Source of the DNA: Armatimonadota bacterium
GTDB lineage: Bacteria > Armatimonadota > SYMT01
Direction: 5' to 3'
DNA length: 11,391 nucleotides
Assembly: GCA_020696885.1 (NCBI GenBank)
Contig: JAJFMS010000029.1
Location: forward strand, 1 to 11,391
Shown: positions 6,801 through 11,391 of the stretch, one piece after another
Layout of the letters: each line of letters begins with the position of its first letter
Numbering within the stretch: the first letter of the stretch is position 1
Program-made: the position numbers and the translations under genes
Notes under the pieces: model-generated
Seen by the model: only the letters and a program-made list of their open reading frames with translations
Database searches by the model: none
What the model was told of the DNA's origin: nothing

Positions 6801-8915
6801 CGCGGCGACGCCGTGCTTCACGGGCAGCACAGCGAAGTCCGCCAGGGTCCAACCACCGGTCCAGGTATAGACCTGGAGGTACATCCGACCGTTATTCCCG
6901 TTCACCCCCGCCCAGAGCAAGACCACGTAGTCCGGACCGAAGTACGTGCGCGGAGAGCCCCAGTTGCCTTCCGGCGCCTGGATGACCACGTCCCGGGTGG
7001 CGCCGTCCAGCGTGACCCGGGCGTATCGGTACGAGTAGGTGGCGCCCTCGGGAACGCGATGCGCGCGTAGCGCCCCGTAAAGGGCGCCGTTGGTGGGCTC
7101 GAAGGGGTGCGCGGCGTTGTCCAGCGCCACCCGCACGCCGTCCGCTGCGTCTTCGCCGAAGTACGTGAAGCCATGCCCCAGGTCTCGGGGGCTGCCGATC
7201 GCGTCCCGAAAGGTGATCCCCTTCAGGATCCGTTTCTTGAGCTTTTCGGAGCCGAGGAAGCCATAGTCCAGGTGCACGGTGCCCTTCGTGGCGCCGGAGG
7301 GGCCATAGACGGCCAGCAGCGCCAGGTACTGGGTATCGAGGCGATCCTGATGACCGGCCTGGGCCGGCGGGAGGGCAGGCTCCTCGTACACGTCCCAGCG
7401 CGCGTACTCGGTGGGGTCCTTCTCCTGGTAGGTGAAGAGGATCGAGTCCTGCAAGGCGCCGGTGATCTTCATCAACCGGCACGCGGCGGTGTACGTCTGG
7501 CGTGGATCCGGCTGGCTCGTGTTGCCGCGCGGGCCCACCGGTTGGAGGCTCTGCCCGTAGGTGTACAGCACGCGGTCGTTTTCGGGATTCTCGCGGCAGC
7601 TCAGGTTCCAGGCGGAGGCATACCGCTGTTGGCCGGTCGGCGAGGCGCTGACGCCGATCCAGTTGCCCCAGGCCACGCTCCACTCCACGGGGTTGTTGGG
7701 CCCGAACGGGGTCTTCTCGTTACCGCCGAAGAAGAAGCGAGTGCCGTCTTCCCGGATGACCACCCACAGCTCGTATTCCTGCCGGTAGCGGATCTTCCAG
7801 TAGGGCGCATTGGCGGACGCGTAGATCTGGCCGTCGCTGTCTCCGCCGCCGTAGATCAGGGGATGCGCTCCTTCCGGCGTGAGCAGGAGGTACGTGTCGT
7901 TGTCGGGGGCGGTATCGCCGCGCGAGTCACGCAGGATCCGCTCTCCGAGGAGCGACCAGCCCAGGCCAATTCCCCCCGTAGGCGCCTCGAGACTCCACTC
8001 GCCGACCGCCTCTTCCACCGCGCTGCTGTAGCGAAGCGCCACCGACGCCCCCAGGCCGCGCAGCGGCGCGATCTCCGCCAGGGGCAGCGTGAACTCGACC
8101 CGGCCGGTGGCCAGGTTGACGGCCCCGGAGGCCGAAGCGCCTGGACGCACGGTTCCGTCCGGCGCGTACAAGACCTCCCAGGGATTCCGGTCGAGCGGGT
8201 CTCCCGCGAATAGAAAGGTGCCGTCCCACCGGCGGTTGCCGCTGTCCCGGAGCGTGCGCCCGGTGCCCTCGTCCAGCCGCCAGTGCGCTACCAGGGCCCC
8301 CTGCTGCGGATGACCGTTCACGTCTTCCCGGTGCGACCAGCGTCCGATGACCTCCGCGGAGAGCACCGTCTGCCAGACCCGCACGTTGCTCAGGCTGCCG
8401 GCCAGACTCCGGCTCCAGACGGAATCCCTGAGGGGGGACCGATCCAGGTCCACCTCGAACTCCCCGCCGAGCGTCAACGGCACGGGTCCCCAGAGCACCG
8501 GAGCGGGATCCGACCAGCTCCCGCGGGAAACCTCGATCCCGTCCCGGTACAGCACGGCGGTCCGTCCGTCGTAGGTGGCGGCGAGGTGGACCCAGGTATG
8601 CGCGCGCACCTGCGCCTCCTGTCGCCACGGCACCACGCGCTCGCCGCCAGCGGTCTGCACTTTGAGCACCGGTACGCCGCTCTCCAACTGGAGCGAGAGA
8701 CCGTGCACCACATGCCCCGGGGAGCGCGGGATCGGCTTGCTCAGCAGTGTCTGGATGACCCCGGTGCCGTTCCAGCGGACCCACCCTTCGACGGTGAACG
8801 CCGTGCCTGGCTGCCACTCCGCCGCGCCGGCCACCTGAACACAGCAGCCGAACACATCGGTACCGGCGCTGTTAAGGCTGCCGTGGAATACCGGATAACG
8901 AGCAGGATCGATCAT
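96..8915 (-). CDS. Giant RHS/YD-repeat protein with LamG N-terminus and predicted caspase-like protease toxin C-terminus
   Basis: The product is 2939 residues, far longer than a typical RHS effector of about 1400. In order it shows a LamG-like jellyroll (about 30-240), an SpvB/TcB-like shell start (about 265-345, including GGIGLGWSL), a Trp-rich beta segment (about 650-830), beta-sandwich-like inserts (about 1570-1655 and 1780-1875), and YD repeats of the Y-x-x-x-G-R type (about 2240-2525). The RHS core follows, with RDQLGSTRLVLD and YRARLYDPALGRF, ending at DPSGL (2668-2672), then a 267-residue variable tail. RHS and Tc-toxin C proteins are known to form hollow beta cocoons that enclose and cleave off a toxin; I infer the same here. 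The ATG at 8915 is preferred because AGGGG lies 5 bases upstream; a TTG 19 codons earlier has no ribosome site. I see no Sec signal peptide and no PAAR domain, so the export route is unknown. The RHS assignment is very secure; the toxin activity is a prediction. Confidence 0.93.
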   Translation of the reverse strand: MIDPARYPVFHGSLNSAGTDVFGCCVQVAGAAEWQPGTAFTVEGWVRWNGTGVIQTLLSKPIPRSPGHVVHGLSLQLESGVPVLKVQTAGGERVVPWRQEAQVRAHTWVHLAATYDGRTAVLYRDGIEVSRGSWSDPAPVLWGPVPLTLGGEFEVDLDRSPLRDSVWSRSLAGSLSNVRVWQTVLSAEVIGRWSHREDVNGHPQQGALVAHWRLDEGTGRTLRDSGNRRWDGTFLFAGDPLDRNPWEVLYAPDGTVRPGASASGAVNLATGRVEFTLPLAEIAPLRGLGASVALRYSSAVEEAVGEWSLEAPTGGIGLGWSLLGERILRDSRGDTAPDNDTYLLLTPEGAHPLIYGGGDSDGQIYASANAPYWKIRYRQEYELWVVIREDGTRFFFGGNEKTPFGPNNPVEWSVAWGNWIGVSASPTGQQRYASAWNLSCRENPENDRVLYTYGQSLQPVGPRGNTSQPDPRQTYTAACRLMKITGALQDSILFTYQEKDPTEYARWDVYEEPALPPAQAGHQDRLDTQYLALLAVYGPSGATKGTVHLDYGFLGSEKLKKRILKGITFRDAIGSPRDLGHGFTYFGEDAADGVRVALDNAAHPFEPTNGALYGALRAHRVPEGATYSYRYARVTLDGATRDVVIQAPEGNWGSPRTYFGPDYVVLLWAGVNGNNGRMYLQVYTWTGGWTLADFAVLPVKHGVAADVTTRGEFFAVVTPQQDPQVNLYTRNPARRGEWLKHSFALPGAGRYAAGARFFAWLDPDTGRLTRLHREGGAWAQTEVALKVAGVTRFALAAEGDILFTITATPDNSFAPDGRVHRLDHGGNWLMPEQSLHQPMSHRAETVSRTTYSGITELSVRMGDGFAVVQTHHWESTSRPHDQGGGISEREFNPFFAHRWNERCEVVEIKELPVATDLHRSTDYRPRLVVAGSMVLIDAVPPKAMGLISGVNRRWAFRFLGDRWGGNDYSHDSLQNNFVGIDSFTITNDGKAQFYEWNHLRSEWVARIGSFADGNPTLWEKVWGYLYLIEMVLTLPLDWEIALPLDLAFMLTDQLMSQLANPEVAAARANRFFAAGNQLHYRQPNGKWNDLGSLVAEYRGRRVGEWDESLRLQRHSTQAAGSFITYVAELNQTQEVTYPGPPPDHIPQKRTETRSGYPKTTPWVRLLKNGGTFGQPFKLPDGEWLTRHSDDQSELIGADIFVTYCAGKLGDATRLHLYRVINDACTGPLTTYVAASEAVNDGMSVSYTHYRFENGLAQPSGSDALFNKTTVIPSGPSASPDLRNGCTEHFFYTGGGNPLEVKDSDSMLYPVLAGSPYYTRTFRSENGNLAEARSERLRWWVRKVPLVRNETLFLPRGAVQTTLADGMLTTVMSSFPDETRGLPLEVYTSHKNLAGEEEHRLVSYRYAWALHPDLERQNLLTALAETRTTVNQRLVEATGYQWSRLGPELSGDPDRWFNLRYPVWGARSAFVARNADAPMLQRSGEPPPEHWLRTLRAVGQMPRGIVTETVDADGRVTSTVYDTEYRYALASFAGASVSEAQAGYLGFSQIERKEGWQLTGTHEPLGGGRTGTGRLAGSTASVRPGRFSPRPGIGYVVGAWIQTREGGAGAAIGFGANARTIPAAPTWRYVEHTVTSPTPDAAPFVRCDGNIDCIHFRPVDAGFSATVYDPDTGLPLSHQDQLGNIRRTAYNDAHEAIIETGPGEQPLRMYTRTYASQLARALHAALLPENDRADLRPNIRLMVSSQDGGRYTGPGPWLIRGGEGVPLLSGPFETPGRPRSLATPTGTALRFTVRHGADARLQILNGSATLEFEQGLIRLIDRSGRNWQFKGDPGSYEFLVAVIGNQLLLFAGARLLLRQEITEPGAFTLRSAPNSTAPCEVRHVATMVSPVLTLAYADGLGREIQLQTMHPNGTGLIAAQTIYDGWGQAAVHTKPAPIGWSAQYQPGLVTAYDWTSGRLHGEVSLYFRSIPEVAGSPDDAYFACTRQVSERSPLARALEQCNPGKRFAPGGGLTVRMDYSRTADAKWLYQQVGLPQTDAYRSVTRYLPLGPGQINPHVEIFDRAGNRIASAIGIGPERTATSYRSRRDPSGEWMITSLPNRQNPAFPDLGESGTTATHVDFLGHPDERRDPDSGTLLRIGDPVGRLRFYMDAAGAAQSPQRFQYLVYDAAGRPVEHGELTQAWSPQQLRQAAADRAWPSREPGATWMTRWLYDCDGTAETAKANGRLRELQSCGPDRQVVTKRYFYDTHGRAVRVDQLVPGFDATTRSVLYDYDAQDRVIAIHYPGERQRSVYHTFNAAGRLWRVGEDGQPARFAEYAYTVDGAVARELLNERRIQGRYRYDFHGRLLDIDYTGPGDQRYFQTTLEYGSENLGAAVTSVTSGASLATPKPHRYRYAYNSLSRLIMASTDPAAGLQLEPRWEFTGPYGGPVGIDPNGNLQARRDGGMVYAPSYAPGSNRLDALSLMGQPAQRVQHDASGRLRSLLNLRSLSYSGARVVPDSVEIPTGTVQLRYNGAGQRVLKLAGSRKRLYVHGQGGLPVAEFTGNSAEEVQYVQGATGLTAYLRDGKPYFVIRDQLGSTRLVLDGDGKHVAHYNYLPFGGLQPDNSTNPKESPLQYLYTGQEFDMELGCYNYRARLYDPALGRFHCPDPAGEWSSPYAYVGNNPISRTDPSGLLSRVQLRLALGLAYTSVYAAVGAGIGYASGGDSEERKRRAGIGAIVGASFGAFRGITEAGIGLWRSGWGANAGAPQPIIVYYEGQQLYGLATGRMGAELIAEAQRIPRSRWGTHLISRERIDGGRAAWPQVAEFNGQLIAVGHGTEGAAAAELGIYRQGEVYQAADGRLHTRSAWAGSEGLRSFVPARFTVTNVDLSVCYAARSGFAVDVGATFTARRGANVPVRSGANTVSPLGAWHTSGHVRDVGLGVNTLEMIFGIPLSWTRIF
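900..1300 (-). other. RHS-repeat-associated core with intact autocleavage aspartates
   Basis: Residues about 2540-2672 form the conserved RHS core that plugs the cocoon. It holds RDQLGSTRLVLD, YLPFGG, YTGQEFDMELGCYNYRARLYD and then CPDPAGEW and DPSGLL. In characterised RHS and TcC proteins two aspartates in this segment form an aspartyl-protease-like site that cuts after the leucine of DPxGL. The matching residues here are D2647 and D2668, and the expected cut is after L2672. Both are present, so self-processing should work. Confidence 0.88.
3290..4210 (-). other. Beta-sandwich-like insertions flanking a YD-type repeat inside the RHS shell
   Basis: Residues about 1570-1655 contain GYVVGAWIQ, then WRYVEHTV and IDCIHFRPVDAG. 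This resembles the carbohydrate-binding-module-like segments often found in long RHS proteins, directly before a junction reading TVYDPDTGLPLSHQDQLGN. About 120 residues later, residues about 1780-1875 contain short alternating strands (LRFTVRHG, ATLEFEQGLIRLID, YEFLVAVIGNQLLLFAG) that look like a second concanavalin-type jellyroll. Both probably project from the shell as binding modules. Boundaries and fold are judged by eye only. Confidence 0.5.
8196..8828 (-). other. LamG/concanavalin-like jellyroll domain of the RHS protein
   Basis: Residues about 30-240 carry the hallmarks of the bacterial LamG_3 fold. There is an FTVEGWVRW strand at 40-48, the WVHLAATYDG strand at 108-117, then LYRDGIEVSRG (122-132) and a closing SLSNVRVWQTVLSAEVI helix-strand segment (174-190). 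In this family the domain usually binds glycans or other surface ligands. At the N-terminus of a secreted toxin it could attach the shell to a target cell or to the producer's own surface; that role is inference. HWRLDEGTG (211-219) marks the domain end before the RHS shell begins. Confidence 0.85.
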
Positions 8916-8920
8916 CGATG

Positions 8921-8925
8921 CCCCT
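8921..8925 (-). promoter_or_regulatory. Ribosome binding site deciding the RHS start
   Basis: Read on the minus strand, AGGGG lies 5 bases before the ATG at 8915. No comparable purine run precedes the in-frame TTG at 8972, so this site favours the shorter 2939-residue product. Confidence 0.6.
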
Positions 8926-9002
8926 GGCGTACCACCAAACAAGCGCCCAATCGCGCGGATGCCGCTACGCAAGCATCACATGTTCGGCAGTGTTAAACCA
9001 GT

Positions 9003-9022
9003 GCAACCGCGGAAGCAACCGC
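9003..9022. repeat. Short direct repeat in the ligase-RHS gap
   Basis: GCAACCGC occurs twice (9003-9010 and 9015-9022), with a 12-base period. The second copy, with the GCGG at 9009-9012, can also form a small 4-bp hairpin (GCGG/CCGC, 9009-9022) immediately after the ligase stop. This is the only structure I see in the 107-base gap (8916-9022). I could not find a convincing -35/-10 pair there, although the gap is the likely site for a promoter of the RHS gene. It could be an operator or chance. Confidence 0.3.
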
Positions 9023-10492
9023 CTACCCGACCGCTTCCCACCCGCGCACCACGTATTGCGCGGTGAGCTCCTGCAGTAGCGCGTTGATCTGCTCCGGCGA
9101 ATTAGAGACGCGGATGTCCCGCTTCAGGGCTTCCTCACGGCCGGGGCTGAAGTCGGTGACGTAGGCCACGAACGCCGGGTAATCCGGCTCGATCAGCTCC
9201 TTGTTCGTCTTCCAGAGCATCAGCTTCCGCACCAGCGTCTGGCCCTTCAGGGTCTTCCGGTACACCGCGCGATGGAGCACCTCGCTGTGCGGCAGCACCA
9301 GGGAGGCCGCGTCTCGCTCCGCCGAGGGCACCTCGATGAGGTCCGTCACCTGGCGGATCCGCACGTCCAGCGGGTTGACGCTCTTGTCCTCGCGGGCCCG
9401 GATGAACTGCGGCGAGATCGGCGCGCAGAGCGGCAGGCGCCGCACCGTGCGGTACGTCGACTCGGGAGAGTCGTAGCGCAGGACCATCCGGTCGATGGTG
9501 GCGCCGCGGGTATTCTGGTCGATGAGGTCCAGGCAGGAGATCTCGATCACCCGCTCCGGCCGCACAAGCTGGTAGGCGATCTGGTCGTTGACTTCGGCGT
9601 AGTCGCTGCGGGTGACCTCGTCCTTCAGGTCGCTCAGCCAGTTGCGCCGCTCTTCCTCGGTGAAGCCGCCGCCCACGCGCCCCAGCACCTGCAGCAGGCC
9701 TTCCTGCCGCATCACGGCGACGAGCATGTCGTGGAGCATCCCCTCGCGGTCATCCTGGCCCTCGGTGAAGCCGATGATGGCGACGTCCAGGTTGTGACGC
9801 GGCTTGATCTTGAACAGCCCGGCCTCGTCATTGCGGGCCACGAGTCCTTCCGCGCCGCCCACGGTGACCACGTCGTCGAACAGCTTCTCGATCTCGGCGC
9901 GGGAGCGGGTTCGCCACGTCTCCACCGGGTGCACGCGGTCCCCGTGCCCGAACGCCTTCTCGAGAAGGGTGAAGACCTCGCCGTACTGTTCCGGAGCCGG
10001 CTTGCCGTCCACTTCCACCAGGTCGAACGCCGCGAAGCAGAGCGTTTCCAGGTCCGAGGCGGACTCCGGCGTCCGGGCCACGCGGGCCACGTCATGGACC
10101 CGCGGGCGGCGGTCCGTGCGGCGCACGTACAGCTCCCCCGCCAGGATCGCCTGGCGGATGCCGGCACGACCCAGTTGCCCGCAGATCTCTTCCAGCACCG
10201 GCAGCCCGCAGCGCACTGTGCCGCCCGGGTTCACCAGGATCGCCTCGGAGCCGTTGCAGACGACGATGGTGAACTCGCCATCGACCTTCCGGCTGACGAA
10301 GAATTCCCCGTCCGGCATCTTGCGCTGGATGCCGCTGCGGTCCACGGCCACCATCCGCGCTGCCAGGCGGCGGCGAGCTTCCTGGGCGCGCACCTGGAAC
10401 GACAGGTCCGAGAGGCTGTCGGCGAATCCGGCGCTGTAGCCGCCGAGCAGCGTCTGCAGCCGCGAGCGATCGACGAGAGTTGCGGTACTCAT
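9023..10492 (-). CDS. ATP-dependent DNA ligase with C-terminal extension
   Basis: The 489-residue product seals nicks by ligase adenylation, transfer of AMP to a 5' phosphate, and phosphodiester formation. The nucleotidyltransferase motifs are readable. Motif I is KVDG with the AMP-accepting K69; the AGELYV strand holds E120; motif III is FAAFDLVEVDG (153-163); motif IV is EGLVAR (215-220), with Arg where Lys is usual; motif V is FKIKP (227-231). GRVGGGFTEEE (271-281) and the IEIS strand (316-319) mark the OB-fold, and RAREDK (365-370) resembles motif VI. Residues about 391-489 are an extra region I do not recognise. The ATG at 10492 is chosen because it overlaps the upstream stop as ATGA and has GAGG 7 bases before it; the open frame runs on upstream without support. 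An RNA ligase is less likely given the OB-fold motifs. Cellular role is unknown; the N-terminal 45 residues are Arg-rich and partly helical. Confidence 0.9.
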   Translation of the reverse strand: MSTATLVDRSRLQTLLGGYSAGFADSLSDLSFQVRAQEARRRLAARMVAVDRSGIQRKMPDGEFFVSRKVDGEFTIVVCNGSEAILVNPGGTVRCGLPVLEEICGQLGRAGIRQAILAGELYVRRTDRRPRVHDVARVARTPESASDLETLCFAAFDLVEVDGKPAPEQYGEVFTLLEKAFGHGDRVHPVETWRTRSRAEIEKLFDDVVTVGGAEGLVARNDEAGLFKIKPRHNLDVAIIGFTEGQDDREGMLHDMLVAVMRQEGLLQVLGRVGGGFTEEERRNWLSDLKDEVTRSDYAEVNDQIAYQLVRPERVIEISCLDLIDQNTRGATIDRMVLRYDSPESTYRTVRRLPLCAPISPQFIRAREDKSVNPLDVRIRQVTDLIEVPSAERDAASLVLPHSEVLHRAVYRKTLKGQTLVRKLMLWKTNKELIEPDYPAFVAYVTDFSPGREEALKRDIRVSNSPEQINALLQELTAQYVVRGWEAVG

Positions 10493-11226
10493 TGTGTGGC
10501 CTCGGTTCCAGCGGCGGGCGTCGCGGCCCGCGGTGGCGCTTTGAGCTCCATGTTGGAGAGGTGCAGGAGCAGGCAGTAGCGGTCGCCCTGGGTGCGTCCT
10601 TCGAGGAAGCCGCGGTAGGGGGTGCCGCCGAGCCCAAGCACGATCGGGTTCGTGCCGCGGGGTCCGGAGCCCACCACCATCAGGCTGCCGGATTCCTCGA
10701 GGTCTTTCGCGATGGCGAACAGGAAGTCGTAGGTGAGGCCGTTCACGTGCACGAGCTGCCGCTTGCCGGAGAAGACGAAGCGGTTGAACACCTCGTTCTT
10801 CTTCATGGTCCGGCCGGAGAGCCGGATCGGCTCCTCGGTATTCACGTTGCCGCGCACCACCTTCCGGCGCCGGCGCTCGCGCTCTGTGCCGTCCGGGTTG
10901 CGCAGCACCTCGATGTGGCGCACCTGGTTCACCGTCTCGCCGCGCGGGTCCACGTAGACTCGCGCCGTATCCCGGAGCAGTCGCCCGAACGATTCGATGT
11001 CCACCTCCGGGTCGGAGTGAATCAACAACTCGGACAGGTTTTCCAGGCCCCCGGCCAGCTCCGTGAGCGCGGGCACGTCGTGCGGGATCGTGGACCGGAT
11101 CAACCGGACGTGCGTCGCCTGTCGCCCTTCGGGGTCCAACCACCGGACCTTCAGGGTCTTTCGCACGCCCTGGGACCGCACAATCGCGTCCCGGCCCTTC
11201 GTATTCGCGAGATTGAATGCACTCAT
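10489..11226 (-). CDS. Unrecognised 245-residue protein coupled to the ligase
   Basis: I do not recognise this family. The product is soluble, with no signal peptide or membrane segment. It has a basic N-terminus (residues 1-30), a helical middle (54-90), and a cluster of seven charged residues ERERRRRK (115-122) that could bind nucleic acid. A more conserved-looking C-terminal half follows, with FNRFVFSGKRQLVHVNGLTYDF (147-168) and SLMVVGSGPRGTNPIVLGLGG (181-201). The last 17 residues are Ala/Pro-rich and probably disordered. Its ATG is 3 bases after the previous stop with no Shine-Dalgarno sequence, so it probably depends on reinitiation, and its TGA overlaps the ligase ATG. This packing implies a joint function with the ligase, perhaps as a substrate-binding or specificity subunit; that is inference from context and charge only. 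Confidence 0.85.
   Translation of the reverse strand: MSAFNLANTKGRDAIVRSQGVRKTLKVRWLDPEGRQATHVRLIRSTIPHDVPALTELAGGLENLSELLIHSDPEVDIESFGRLLRDTARVYVDPRGETVNQVRHIEVLRNPDGTERERRRRKVVRGNVNTEEPIRLSGRTMKKNEVFNRFVFSGKRQLVHVNGLTYDFLFAIAKDLEESGSLMVVGSGPRGTNPIVLGLGGTPYRGFLEGRTQGDRYCLLLHLSNMELKAPPRAATPAAGTEATQ
10500..10503 (-). promoter_or_regulatory. Ribosome binding site of the ligase gene, inside the upstream gene
   Basis: Read on the minus strand, GAGG sits 7 bases before the ligase ATG and within the last codons of the 245-residue gene. With the ATGA overlap it indicates translational coupling and supports the start at 10492. Confidence 0.55.
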
Positions 11227-11229
11227 TGG

Positions 11230-11391
11230 TTAGAACATCGAGAAATCGAGGCCGTCATCGTCCTCTTCGGTCTCATCCTCGGCCTCGGCGGCCGGCGCCG
11301 CTTGCGCCAGCCCCACGAACTCCACCCGGCTGGAGCTGCCGACCAGCAGGAACACGTTCTGGTCCGATCCCTGGAGCAGGAAGGCGGTGTC
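11230..11391 (-). CDS. C-terminal end of an unidentified protein with acidic, aromatic-tipped tail (partial)
   Basis: Only the last 53 codons are in the window; the start lies beyond 11391. The visible part begins with a beta-strand-rich segment (FLLQGSDQNVFLLVGSSSRVEFVGL), passes through an Ala/Glu linker, and ends EDETEEDDDGLDFSMF. An acidic run closed by a short hydrophobic tip recalls the C-termini of single-stranded-DNA-binding proteins, which recruit repair enzymes, although SSB tails normally end DDIPF and this does not match exactly. The stop is 3 bases before the next start, so it belongs to the same operon. The family cannot be named from this fragment. Confidence 0.8.
   Translation of the reverse strand, partial: DTAFLLQGSDQNVFLLVGSSSRVEFVGLAQAAPAAEAEDETEEDDDGLDFSMF

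Noticed and set aside
7107..8213. 368-residue plus-strand open frame
   Set aside because: It is antisense to the SpvB-like part of the RHS gene and low in information content.
8913..8972. TTG start at 8972 adding 19 residues to the RHS protein
   Set aside because: No Shine-Dalgarno sequence precedes it, while the ATG at 8915 has AGGGG 5 bases upstream. The extra residues form neither a signal peptide nor a domain.
8916..9022. A -35/-10 promoter before the RHS gene
   Set aside because: TTGCAC is present, but no acceptable -10 hexamer lies 16-18 bases from it; the nearest candidate, TGTGAT, is 20 bases away.
9272..10579. 435-residue plus-strand open frame
   Set aside because: It lies opposite the ligase gene, whose catalytic motifs prove the minus strand is coding.
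10493..11143. Upstream extension of the ligase frame to 11143
   Set aside because: It overlaps the whole 245-residue gene in another frame, and its translation is low-complexity Arg/Pro/Gly typical of GC-rich shadow frames.

Overview
The window is GC-rich (roughly two thirds G+C by eye). It encodes everything on the minus strand, so genes read from high to low coordinates. It holds the 3' end of one gene, two complete compact genes, and one giant gene that fills about 78% of the sequence. The giant product has LamG-type jellyroll domains, RHS/YD repeats and a polymorphic C-terminus. That fits a large-genome, GC-rich bacterium such as a myxobacterium, gemmatimonad or actinobacterium, but nothing here settles the taxon. 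I see no tRNA, rRNA, CRISPR array, insertion sequence or integrase.

Right-hand module (11391 down to 9023). Three genes are packed with almost no space between them. First is the last 53 codons of an unidentified protein ending in a strongly acidic tail with an aromatic tip. Three bases later begins a 245-residue protein that I do not recognise. Its stop overlaps, in ATGA, the start of a 489-residue ATP-dependent DNA ligase. The ligase has a clear KVDG adenylation site, motifs III to V, an OB-fold-like segment, a motif-VI-like ReDK, and an extra C-terminal region of about 100 residues. The packing suggests one transcript and a shared nucleic-acid job, perhaps nick sealing in a repair, mobile-element or defence operon whose other members lie beyond 11391.

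Left-hand module (8915 down to 96). After a 107-base gap comes a 2939-residue RHS-family protein. From N to C it has a LamG jellyroll, an SpvB/TcB-like start of the RHS shell, a Trp-rich possible propeller region, inserted beta-sandwich-like segments, YD repeats, and an RHS core with both aspartates of the autocleavage site (D2647 and D2668). A 267-residue variable C-terminus follows. It starts with a glycine-rich hydrophobic helical pair and ends in a segment with a GHG histidine (H2815) and an SVCYAA cysteine (C2871). The His-before-Cys order and the 56-residue spacing match caspase-like (clan CD) cysteine proteases, so I propose a proteolytic toxin released from the RHS cocoon. No immunity, VgrG, PAAR or TcA gene is visible; only 95 bases lie downstream.

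The two modules share orientation but not obviously function. The large plus-strand open frames are antisense shadows of these genes.
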